Assembly (NCBI GenBank): GCA_003157315.1
Contig: PMJE01000305.1
Coordinates: 1 to 11,745, forward strand
Source of the DNA: Myxococcales bacterium
Lineage (GTDB): Bacteria > Myxococcota > Polyangia > Fen-1088
Length of the DNA: 11,745 bases
Direction of reading: 5' to 3'
Of the stretch, positions 5,187 to 11,745 are shown one piece after another. The notes beneath the pieces were generated by a model. The model was not told the origin of the DNA. It worked only from the letters and a program-made list of their open reading frames with translations, and made no database searches. Both the position numbers and the translations under genes were made by a program. Each line of letters begins with the position of its first letter. The stretch's first letter is position 1.

Positions 5187-7937
5187 ATGCATGTGTACCG
5201 ACCCATCCAGGCCCCGCACGCTGGTCGCCGGAGGTTCCTGGCAGAAGGCGCCGCAATCGGCTTGGTTCTCTTCTTACTGGGGCTCGTCGGCTGTAACTCC
5301 GGCAGTTCCAATAGCGCGGCCGATGCCGCGGCAGGGAACACGAACGCCAGTGGCGGGAGCGGTGGCTCGGCTGGTGCAGGAGGCGGCGCGGATCAAGGCG
5401 GTTCATCTGCATCAAGTGGCGGCGCTGTGGGTTCCGGCGGAACCTTTGCAGCCGGGGGAGCAACCGCTAGCTCCAATGCGACCGGAGGCACCGTAGTCGC
5501 AGGTGGTGCAACGGGCGGCGCTGCCATTCTCTCCGGTGGCAACATAGCACGCGGCGGTTCCACGACCGGCGGCGGGGCGGGCGGGATTGCCACCTTGTCG
5601 GGCGGCAGCACCGGACGCGGCGGGGCCGCTGGCGTTGGTGGCTCGGGAGGCTCCTCGGGTAGCAAGGCAAGCGGCGGAACCGCAGGCACGGGAGGCACAC
5701 TCGCACTGGGGGGGGCGACAAGCTCAGGTGGCTCCCCGACCGCAGGCGGCTCCACGTCAGCGGGTGGCGTCACGTCAGTAGGGGGCGCTACGGCAACCGG
5801 AGGAACCGGTGGGGCGAGCGCTCGCCAGACGCTCAACTTCAATCAGTCCTGGAGATTCAAGCTGGGCGACTACACCGGTGCGCAAGCGAATAGCTACGAC
5901 GACTCGTCGTGGACTACGGTCGGACTACCCCACTCGTTCAGCCTGCCCTACTTCCTATCGTCGAAATTCTATGTGGGCTACGGCTGGTATCGCAAGCATT
6001 TCACCGTGCCGGCGGAATGGTCGGGCAAACGGGTGTTTCTGGAATTCGAGGGGGCCTTTCAAGACGCCCAAGTCTACGTGAATGGCACGTCCATCGGTGA
6101 GCACAAGGGCGGCTACACCGGATTCTCCTTCGACGCAACCAGCGCGGTCACGACCGGCGACAATGTTGTCGCCGTGCGGTTGAACAACAACTGGAACGCG
6201 CAACTAGCGCCGCGGGCTGGCGAACACACCTTCAGCGGCGGACTGTACCGCGATGTCAACCTGGTGGTGACCGATCCGCTGCACGTCACGTGGTACGGCA
6301 CCTTTGTGACGACGCCGACCATCTCGGTCTCCTCATCCACAGTGAACATCAAGACAGAAATTCGCAACGACAATGCGACAAGCAAGAACTGCACATTGAA
6401 GACTGACATTCTGGACGCCAAAGGCGCCACCGTGACAACAGTCTCCTCCACGCAGGCGGTGGCCGCGAACACCACCCTGACCTTTGACCAAACCACTCCG
6501 GCGATCGCCAATCCTTCGCTCTGGCATCCTGACCATCCGACGCTCTACCGCGCGGTCAGCACGATTTCCGATGGCGCAACGAACCTGGACAGCTATTCCA
6601 CCACGTTTGGCTTCCGCTGGATCAGTTGGTCGGCTACCAGCGGCCTTTCTCTTAATGGCTCGCACTACTACATTCACGGCGCGGACGTCCATCAGGACCA
6701 TGCGGGCTGGGGCGATGGCGTGACAAATTCCGGGTTCTCGCGCGACGTGAAAATGGTCAAGGATGCGGGGTTCAACTTCATCCGCGGCTCGCACTACCCG
6801 AAGGACCCCGCCTTCGGCGATGCCTGCGACCAGCTTGGCGTTCTGTTCTGGTCAGAGAACAATTTTTGGGGCTATGGCGGAGCGACCGGCGAGGGTGACT
6901 GGAGTACGGCGGGAGCCTATCCCAACAATGCCGGCGACCAAGCCGCCTTCGAGACCAGCGTGACTGATAGCTTGACCGCGATGATCCGCGTGCACCGGAA
7001 TCATCCGAGCATCGTGGCGTGGTCCATGTGCAACGAAGTCTTTGATACGGCTGCTGCCACCAAGCCGCTGATGAGTGCACTGTTGACCAAAGCAGTCGCG
7101 CTAACCCATCAGCTGGACCCGACCCGGCCAGCGGGCATCGGCGGGGCGCAACGCCCGCAAGGCAGCGGACGCATTGACAAGATCGGCGACGTAGCTGGCT
7201 ACAATGGTGACGGAGCGACCCTCTCCGATTTCCAGAATCCGGGCGTTGCAAACCTGGTGACGGAGTACGGCAGTGTCTCCGCAAGTCGCCCCGGCACTTA
7301 CGATCCCGGTTGGGGCAACTTGAGCGCCACCCTAACCAATGGGGTTCCCACCGAATACGCGTGGCGCAGCGGCCAGGCGCTCTGGTGCGCTTTCGATCAC
7401 GGCAGCATTGGTGGCACCAAGCTGGAGACGATGGGAATCGTCGACTACTTCCGTCTGCCCAAGCGGGCCTGGTACTGGTATCGCAACACCTACGCCAACG
7501 TTCCGCCACCCACCTGGCCGACCAGCGGAACCCCGGCGGCTCTGCAACTCACTGCTGACAAGACCAGTCTCTCAGCCGTCGATGGCACCGACGACGCACA
7601 GTTGGTCGTGACCGTCCTGGACAACAAGGGCAACCCCATCAGCAACAACGTTGCCGTCACCCTGTCCATCACGTCGGGCCCGGGCGAGTTTCCCACTGGG
7701 ACCAGTATCACCTTCACGCCGGCGTCAAGCAGTGAGCAATCGGACATTGCCATCGCTGATGGGAAAGCCGCCATTGAATTCCGTAGCTACTACGCCGGCA
7801 CAAGCGTCATCACCGCCACGTCATCTGGTTTGACCGCAGCAACGATCACGATTACGTCGAATGGCAGCCCAGCTTGGGTTGCCGGCGTCACCTCGCCGGC
7901 CGCGGCGCGACCATACACGCGCTACACGGGAAACTGA
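5187..7937 (+). CDS. Beta-galactosidase-like glycoside hydrolase family 2 lipoprotein
   Basis: The product is 916 residues. Its signal peptide combines a twin-arginine-like GRRRFLA (residues 13-19) with a lipobox LVGC, lipidated at Cys36, so it may be a Tat lipoprotein. Residues 37-212 are a Gly/Ser/Ala linker. The GH2 sugar-binding jelly roll follows (about 216-385: WRFKLGDY, GYGWYRKHFTVP, VYVNGTSIGEHKGGYTGF, FSGGLYRDVNL). An Ig-like domain (about 390-490) and the TIM barrel (about 495-780) come next. The barrel has GADVHQDHAGWG, FIRGSHYPKDP, the acid/base Glu617 in SMCNEVFD and the nucleophile Glu693 in LVTEYG. Residues about 786-893 look like a bacterial Ig-like (Big_1 type) domain, LTADKTSLSAVDGTDDAQL onward. 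The start is set by GGAG 8 nt upstream; a GTG at 5145 is in frame but less likely. The next gene follows after 9 nt. Beta-galactosidase is the best guess; beta-glucuronidase or galacturonidase activity is possible in this family. Confidence 0.92.
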   Translation: MHVYRPIQAPHAGRRRFLAEGAAIGLVLFLLGLVGCNSGSSNSAADAAAGNTNASGGSGGSAGAGGGADQGGSSASSGGAVGSGGTFAAGGATASSNATGGTVVAGGATGGAAILSGGNIARGGSTTGGGAGGIATLSGGSTGRGGAAGVGGSGGSSGSKASGGTAGTGGTLALGGATSSGGSPTAGGSTSAGGVTSVGGATATGGTGGASARQTLNFNQSWRFKLGDYTGAQANSYDDSSWTTVGLPHSFSLPYFLSSKFYVGYGWYRKHFTVPAEWSGKRVFLEFEGAFQDAQVYVNGTSIGEHKGGYTGFSFDATSAVTTGDNVVAVRLNNNWNAQLAPRAGEHTFSGGLYRDVNLVVTDPLHVTWYGTFVTTPTISVSSSTVNIKTEIRNDNATSKNCTLKTDILDAKGATVTTVSSTQAVAANTTLTFDQTTPAIANPSLWHPDHPTLYRAVSTISDGATNLDSYSTTFGFRWISWSATSGLSLNGSHYYIHGADVHQDHAGWGDGVTNSGFSRDVKMVKDAGFNFIRGSHYPKDPAFGDACDQLGVLFWSENNFWGYGGATGEGDWSTAGAYPNNAGDQAAFETSVTDSLTAMIRVHRNHPSIVAWSMCNEVFDTAAATKPLMSALLTKAVALTHQLDPTRPAGIGGAQRPQGSGRIDKIGDVAGYNGDGATLSDFQNPGVANLVTEYGSVSASRPGTYDPGWGNLSATLTNGVPTEYAWRSGQALWCAFDHGSIGGTKLETMGIVDYFRLPKRAWYWYRNTYANVPPPTWPTSGTPAALQLTADKTSLSAVDGTDDAQLVVTVLDNKGNPISNNVAVTLSITSGPGEFPTGTSITFTPASSSEQSDIAIADGKAAIEFRSYYAGTSVITATSSGLTAATITITSNGSPAWVAGVTSPAAARPYTRYTGN
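5298..5822 (+). repeat. Gly-rich linker repeats in the GH2 protein
   Basis: About 175 codons of GGS/GGT/GGA-rich sequence run from just after lipidated Cys36 to the start of the GH2 jelly roll. The spacing of GG pairs is mostly 5 to 8 residues. It is less regular at DNA level than the GH27 linker, so it is older or less prone to slippage. Confidence 0.8.
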
Positions 7938-7946
7938 GGCGAGAGC

Positions 7947-10325
7947 ATGAATTCAAAGTCTCGAATCGGGACCGCGCACAAATCGCAAGATGGGCAATGC
8001 ACGTCAATGACGATCCGTCCGGGCAGAAATCCCCGCCAGCATCAGGCATGCAGGGTCGCACTGGTTGCGGCCTCCGTTCTTCTCGTGTCGGCGACCTCAT
8101 CGGCCCAGAGCATGACCATGCAGCAGCTCCTGAGCAACCACATCGATGAGCGCTTCGGCATGTTCATCCACTACAACATGAACACCTACAAGCCTGGTTG
8201 GGGCGAGAATCGAGTGGATCCCAAGACCTTTGCGCCCCCGAGTGGTGATTGCCACACCTTCACCGATCAGTGGGCCAAGGCGGCGAAGTCGGCCGGCATG
8301 AAATTCGGAGTGCTGACGACGAAGCATCATGATGGGTTTGCGATTTGGCCGTCGAAGGCGGTCCCGCCGAGTACCTCCCCCTACGGCACCGTTCCCTACA
8401 CTATTGCGCAAAGTGCGGTCCCCACCATGGACGTGGTGAAGTGCTACGTCGACTCCTTCCGCGCGCAAGGGCTGGAACCCGACCTGTACTTTTCGATTTG
8501 GGATCCCAACAACGGGATCGGCTCACAGTCAGGGCACAACACGGACCCGGGAGCGGTCGACTGGAACGTGGTGGGAGCCTACATCACGACCCAGATCACA
8601 GAGCTTCTGACCAACTACGGCGATATTCCGGTGTTTGTATTCGACGGATATTCTTGGCTCACTGGCCACCAAATGATTCCCTACCAGAAGATACGGGCAC
8701 TGGTTCGCCAGCTACAGCCGAACACCCTCATTGTTGACCACAATGGTGGGGTGCCTTTCCAGGTGGACGCCGAGTACTTTGAAGAGCCGCTCGGGGTGAA
8801 GGTACCGTCGGGAAACATCACCGCCGGGGAGCAAGGCCAGACCATTGCCAAGGACAAGAACTGGTTTTGGAGAAGCACGCAGGCTGCGGCTGGCTATATG
8901 TCGGCTGCGGACATTGCCAAGGAAATCAAGACTACCGAATCCAACTACACCAATTTCATTCTTGATTGTCCGCCCAATCTGCAGGGTTTGCTCGAAGATC
9001 CGGTAGTGACGGCGCTGGGTCAGGTGCCGCAGTCGTGGACGCCGGACACTTCCAGAGCTCCTCTGCCGGCGCAGCCAGCCAAGATCGAGACACCGTTGAC
9101 CCCGATCTCGGCCACCGCGACCAGTGGCAGCGCCGGTCTGGCGATTGACGGCTACAACGACTCAACCAAGGGCGTAAACAATACCATGCACAGCAACAGT
9201 CATGGGGAAAGCCTGTGGACATCAAGCGGCGCCCTGCCGCAGTCGGTGACGCTCAATCTCGGCAAGAGTTACGACAGTATCAACATGCTGGAGTATCTGC
9301 CGCAACGGAACACAGGGACGACGGCGGGAAACATCACGTCGTACAAAGTGTACGTAAGCACCGACAATGTGAACTTCACCCAAGTGGCCAGCGGTACCTG
9401 GCCCGCCGACGCCACCTATCACGGCCTGTTGTCGCCGCAGCGGGCGCAGTTTCCCGCTCAGACGGCCCAATACGTGCGATTGGAAGCGGTCGCGGTGAGC
9501 GGCGGTGGGACCAGCGCCATCATTGGCGAAGTTGCGGTCGGGTCCAGTGGCACTACGGGAACACCTGGGGATGGGGGCGCAGTGGGGAGTGGCGGCAGTA
9601 GTGGCACTGGCGGTGCTGACGGTGGCGCGGTCGGAGGGGCTGGTGGAAGCGCTACCGGCGGCGCAGGTACTCGCGACAGCGGGGTTGCAGGAGCCGGTGC
9701 AAGCTCGTCCGGTGGGGTCAGTGCTCGTGGTGGTGCCAGCGGAGCCGGCGGGAGTTCGCCTATGACCGGCGCTGCTGGTGGTAGCGCTGGCGCAGCCGGT
9801 GGCAGCGTGCCCAGCACAGGTGGACGTGGCGGATCCGGGGGCGTCACCGCGGGCGGCGGCGCAGGAATCCTAGATGCGGCGGTAGACGCTGGGGGATCCA
9901 TCGGCGCCGGGGGCATCACTGGCAGCGGCGGCAATCCGGCGCCAGATGCGAGAGCCGCGACCGGTGGCTCTCCTAGCACCGGTGGCGCTTCGTCCGTCGG
10001 CACCGGGGGTTTGGGTGGGGTCACTGCAGGAACCGGAGGCAGCACCAGCGACACGGGCGGCACGACTGAAAGCGGCAACACGCCCGATGCTGAAGTCGGA
10101 GCACTCACTCCCGCGAGTTCCTCGGGTTGTAGCTGCGCGCTCAACCACAGTTCGTCGCCGACTCCCACGTCAGCGTGGGGATGGCTCCTCCTCGGTTTGG
10201 TCGCGTTGACGGTCAGATCGGCACGGGCGGCAGTGAGACGACGAGCGGTGACACGGGCACAGGAGGCGTGGGCAGGGAAGAGGGAACTTCTTGGGAGGTG
10301 GCGGCGCGACAGGTGGGGTCGCTAA
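7947..10325 (+). CDS. Alpha-L-fucosidase, GH29, with CBM32/discoidin domain and MYXO-CTERM tail
   Basis: The product is 792 residues. It should release terminal alpha-L-fucose by a retaining mechanism. A Sec-type signal (VALVAASVLLVSATSSAQS) ends near residue 53; there is no lipobox. The GH29 barrel (about 60-370) shows ERFGMFIHYNMNTY, VLTTKHHDGF (His127-His128), LYFSIWDP and VFVFDGYSW with the expected nucleophile Asp233. Residues about 380-532 form an F5/8 type C (CBM32-like) domain: SVTLNLGK, LEYLPQRN, YKVYVSTDNVNFTQVASGTW, YVRLEAVA. Residues 533-715 are the Gly-rich linker. The tail has Cys728 and Cys730 in GCSC, then WGWLLLGLVALTV, then RRR, a MYXO-CTERM sorting signal, with an unusual 26-residue extra basic end. 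GAGGCGAG overlapping the GH2 stop supports ATG 7947 and suggests translational coupling. ATG 8007 would give a more normal signal length but has only a weak ribosome site. Confidence 0.92.
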   Translation: MNSKSRIGTAHKSQDGQCTSMTIRPGRNPRQHQACRVALVAASVLLVSATSSAQSMTMQQLLSNHIDERFGMFIHYNMNTYKPGWGENRVDPKTFAPPSGDCHTFTDQWAKAAKSAGMKFGVLTTKHHDGFAIWPSKAVPPSTSPYGTVPYTIAQSAVPTMDVVKCYVDSFRAQGLEPDLYFSIWDPNNGIGSQSGHNTDPGAVDWNVVGAYITTQITELLTNYGDIPVFVFDGYSWLTGHQMIPYQKIRALVRQLQPNTLIVDHNGGVPFQVDAEYFEEPLGVKVPSGNITAGEQGQTIAKDKNWFWRSTQAAAGYMSAADIAKEIKTTESNYTNFILDCPPNLQGLLEDPVVTALGQVPQSWTPDTSRAPLPAQPAKIETPLTPISATATSGSAGLAIDGYNDSTKGVNNTMHSNSHGESLWTSSGALPQSVTLNLGKSYDSINMLEYLPQRNTGTTAGNITSYKVYVSTDNVNFTQVASGTWPADATYHGLLSPQRAQFPAQTAQYVRLEAVAVSGGGTSAIIGEVAVGSSGTTGTPGDGGAVGSGGSSGTGGADGGAVGGAGGSATGGAGTRDSGVAGAGASSSGGVSARGGASGAGGSSPMTGAAGGSAGAAGGSVPSTGGRGGSGGVTAGGGAGILDAAVDAGGSIGAGGITGSGGNPAPDARAATGGSPSTGGASSVGTGGLGGVTAGTGGSTSDTGGTTESGNTPDAEVGALTPASSSGCSCALNHSSSPTPTSAWGWLLLGLVALTVRSARAAVRRRAVTRAQEAWAGKRELLGRWRRDRWGR
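9546..10110 (+). repeat. Gly-rich linker repeats in the first GH29 protein
   Basis: A degenerate Gly/Ala/Ser/Thr spacer of about 185 codons, with units such as GGSxGTGG and GAGGxS, lies between the CBM32-like domain and the MYXO-CTERM Cys. It also contains Asp, Arg and Pro (DAAVDAGG, NPAPDARAATGG), so it is less regular than the GH27 linker. Confidence 0.8.
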
Positions 10326-10497
10326 GTATGGCTGTGGCTGGGCCAGTTGCGTCGATATTGAACACCCGTCACACAGCCGGACAGCCAGCAGGGCCAATTC
10401 TTTCGTCAGCGGGTGGGATTTTCAAACCCGATTCTGCGATGGCAGGCCCCTCTCATTGCTGAAGCGATTCGCCGATCAGCGCAACGGAGAAGACGAC
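10326..10497 (+). other. Intergenic gap between the two GH29 genes
   Basis: These 172 nt contain no supported gene. A weak 5-bp stem CGGGT/ACCCG (10410-10414 and 10426-10430) enclosing ATTTTC is too poor to call a terminator. The final 42 nt are the conserved leader of the next gene. Readthrough from the upstream genes is plausible. Confidence 0.45.
10456..10497 (+). promoter_or_regulatory. Conserved leader and ribosome site of the second GH29 gene
   Basis: This is the second copy of the leader found before the GH2 gene: 31 of 42 positions are identical with no gaps, ending in GGAGAAGACGAC directly before ATG 10498. The hairpin differs. Here TTGCTGA (10456-10462) can pair with TCA and GCAA of 10477-10483 with a 2-nt bulge, and an internal GCGATTCGC palindrome is present. 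The stem positions are not cleanly covarying, so a conserved RNA structure is only a possibility. Confidence 0.55.
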
Positions 10498-11745
10498 ATG
10501 CACGTACATCGATCCAAACGACTCTTGACTGCCACGGACCGTATTCGTTGGGCGCGCCTGGCGAAAGTCGCAGCACTTGGCTTTGCCGTGCTCTGTTTGG
10601 GGGCAGCCGGTTGTAGCTCGGAAAGTCCTGGTGCCACGGTTGGTGCTACCGGAGGGAACACCAGCGCCGGGGGGGAGAGCGGCGGCTCGGTTGGGTCGGG
10701 AGGTGGTGCGAACACGGGCGGTTCGCTTAGCTTGGGCGGAAACACAGGCATGGCAGGCGCGGGTGGACTCGGCGCTGCGGGAGGCGCGACCGCGGGCACA
10801 AGCGGAGCCACCAGCACCGGCGGTCAGGGCGTCGGCGGTAGTGTGATGACGGGCGGCAGTGCAACGACCGGCGGCAGTGCGATGAACGGCGGCGGTGTGA
10901 TGACCGGCGGGAAGGCGGGCGCTGGTGGGTCTGGCGCCGCTGGTGCTCAGGTTGGGACGGGTGGCAGTACGGGCGGGGCGGGCGGCACGGGCGGCTCAGC
11001 CGGTGCGACCGGCAAAGGCGGTTCGGGCGGAGGAACCGGATCCGGCGGTGCAGTCAGCGGGGGCGTCACGACAGGCTCAGGGGGCAGAACTGGTGCGGGC
11101 GGCAGCGCAGGGGGCGCGGGGGGAACCACGGGCGTGGGGGGCGCGACGAGTTCCGGAGGCGTGACGGGCGCAGGAGGCGTGACAGGCGCCGGCGGCGTGG
11201 CAGGAACTAGCGGCACAATTCAGGATCCCGAAGATCTCAAGCGAGCATTTGCCGAGTACCGATTCGGCATGTTCATCCACTTCGGGATGAACACTTTCTC
11301 CAACGACGGCGCCAAGGATTTGCCCAACCAGGATCCGTCCCTGTTCAATCCGACCAATCTCAATCCGGGCCAATGGATCGACGCCGCGGTGTCGGCCAAG
11401 ATGAAGTTCGCTGTTCTCACAACCAAGCACCACGACGGCTTCCTTCTGTGGGATTCGGCGACCACTGACTACGACGTCGGAAACGCCAAGGTACCGGCCG
11501 CAGGTCACGTCGACGTGGTCAAGCTGTTCGTCGACGCCTGCCGCGCGCGCGGGGTCGCGCCTGGCCTCTACTTCTCGATCCAAGATCGCTCCACGGCCGG
11601 ATTGGGCGCCAGCGGCTGGAGCGTGACCAACGAGCGCATGCCCCAGAACTTGATCGACTACGTCAAGGCGCAGATCAAGGAGCTGCTGACCAACTACGGC
11701 TACATCCCGTTCTTCGTGACCGACGGCTGGGCCTGGTCAATGGGC
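10498..11745 (+). CDS. Second GH29 alpha-L-fucosidase lipoprotein (5' part; runs off the window)
   Basis: The frame is open from ATG 10498 to the last base: 416 codons, truncated by the window, not by mutation. The signal peptide ends in GAAGC with Cys39 as probable lipidation site (Ala at -3 is less usual than Leu). Residues 40-240 are a Gly-rich linker with GGSxMTGG units. The GH29 barrel begins at about 241 and shows YRFGMFIHFGMNTF, LNPGQWIDAAVSAKMKFAVL, TTKHHDGFLLWDS (His311-His312), GLYFSIQDRS and FFVTDGWAW, where Asp409 is the expected nucleophile. The barrel resembles that of the upstream GH29 (shared MFIH, LTTKHHDGF, ELLTNYG) but is clearly diverged, and the anchor type is opposite, so it is not a recent tandem copy. 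The start is fixed by GGAG 8 nt upstream. The second half of the barrel and any C-terminal domains are unseen. Confidence 0.9.
   Translation, partial: MHVHRSKRLLTATDRIRWARLAKVAALGFAVLCLGAAGCSSESPGATVGATGGNTSAGGESGGSVGSGGGANTGGSLSLGGNTGMAGAGGLGAAGGATAGTSGATSTGGQGVGGSVMTGGSATTGGSAMNGGGVMTGGKAGAGGSGAAGAQVGTGGSTGGAGGTGGSAGATGKGGSGGGTGSGGAVSGGVTTGSGGRTGAGGSAGGAGGTTGVGGATSSGGVTGAGGVTGAGGVAGTSGTIQDPEDLKRAFAEYRFGMFIHFGMNTFSNDGAKDLPNQDPSLFNPTNLNPGQWIDAAVSAKMKFAVLTTKHHDGFLLWDSATTDYDVGNAKVPAAGHVDVVKLFVDACRARGVAPGLYFSIQDRSTAGLGASGWSVTNERMPQNLIDYVKAQIKELLTNYGYIPFFVTDGWAWSMG
10621..11214 (+). repeat. Gly-rich linker repeats in the second GH29 protein
   Basis: About 200 codons of GG-rich repeats follow the lipidated Cys39. 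A locally regular stretch at 10831-10914 alternates GGSVMT, GGSATT, GGSAMN, GGGVMT units of 18 nt, and the remainder is irregular. No fold is expected. Confidence 0.8.

Noticed and set aside
10175..10462. 95-codon frame between the GH29 genes
   Set aside because: It overlaps the well-supported end of the first GH29 gene, has no ribosome site, and shows no recognisable domain; only its linker-like stretch is kept as a finding.
1..11745. Defence, phage or mobile-element system
   Set aside because: No transposase, integrase, nuclease, toxin-antitoxin pair or terminal repeats were found on either strand.

Overview
The window is a GC-rich stretch of a Gram-negative bacterial chromosome that reads as a surface-displayed carbohydrate-degradation locus. 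Long Gly/Ser/Ala/Thr linkers built on 'TGG' and 'AGG' units, three lipoprotein signal peptides, and a C-terminal Cys + hydrophobic + Arg-rich tail of the MYXO-CTERM type together point to Myxococcota, most likely the class Polyangia. This placement comes from protein architecture only; there is no rRNA or other marker gene in the window.

Layout. (1) Positions 1-931, + strand: the C-terminal part of a family PL11 rhamnogalacturonan lyase that begins upstream. (2) Positions 955-995: a strong hairpin between two convergent genes. (3) Positions 1057-2826, - strand: a Tat-exported DUF362-type protein with a Gly-rich linker and a MYXO-CTERM-like tail. (4) Positions 2827-3183: a divergent regulatory region. 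(5) Positions 3184-11745, + strand: four glycosidase genes in a row. They are a GH27 alpha-galactosidase lipoprotein (3184-4962), a GH2 beta-galactosidase-like lipoprotein (5187-7937), a GH29 alpha-L-fucosidase with a discoidin/CBM32 domain and a MYXO-CTERM tail (7947-10325), and a second GH29 lipoprotein cut by the window end (10498 onward). GH2 and the first GH29 are only 9 nt apart.

How they may work together (inference). PL11 cleaves the rhamnogalacturonan-I backbone, while alpha-galactosidase, beta-galactosidase and alpha-fucosidases could trim its galactan/arabinogalactan side chains or related fucosylated plant or algal glycans. At least five of the six proteins carry an anchor plus a flexible Gly-rich spacer. 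The spacer always lies between the anchor and the folded domain: N-terminal in the lipoproteins, C-terminal in the MYXO-CTERM-like proteins. This suggests a set of enzymes tethered on stalks at the cell surface.

The least explained items are the DUF362 protein, a leader sequence shared by the GH2 and second GH29 genes, and the inverted repeats in the divergent intergenic region. I saw no CRISPR array, tRNA, rRNA, insertion sequence or defence system.
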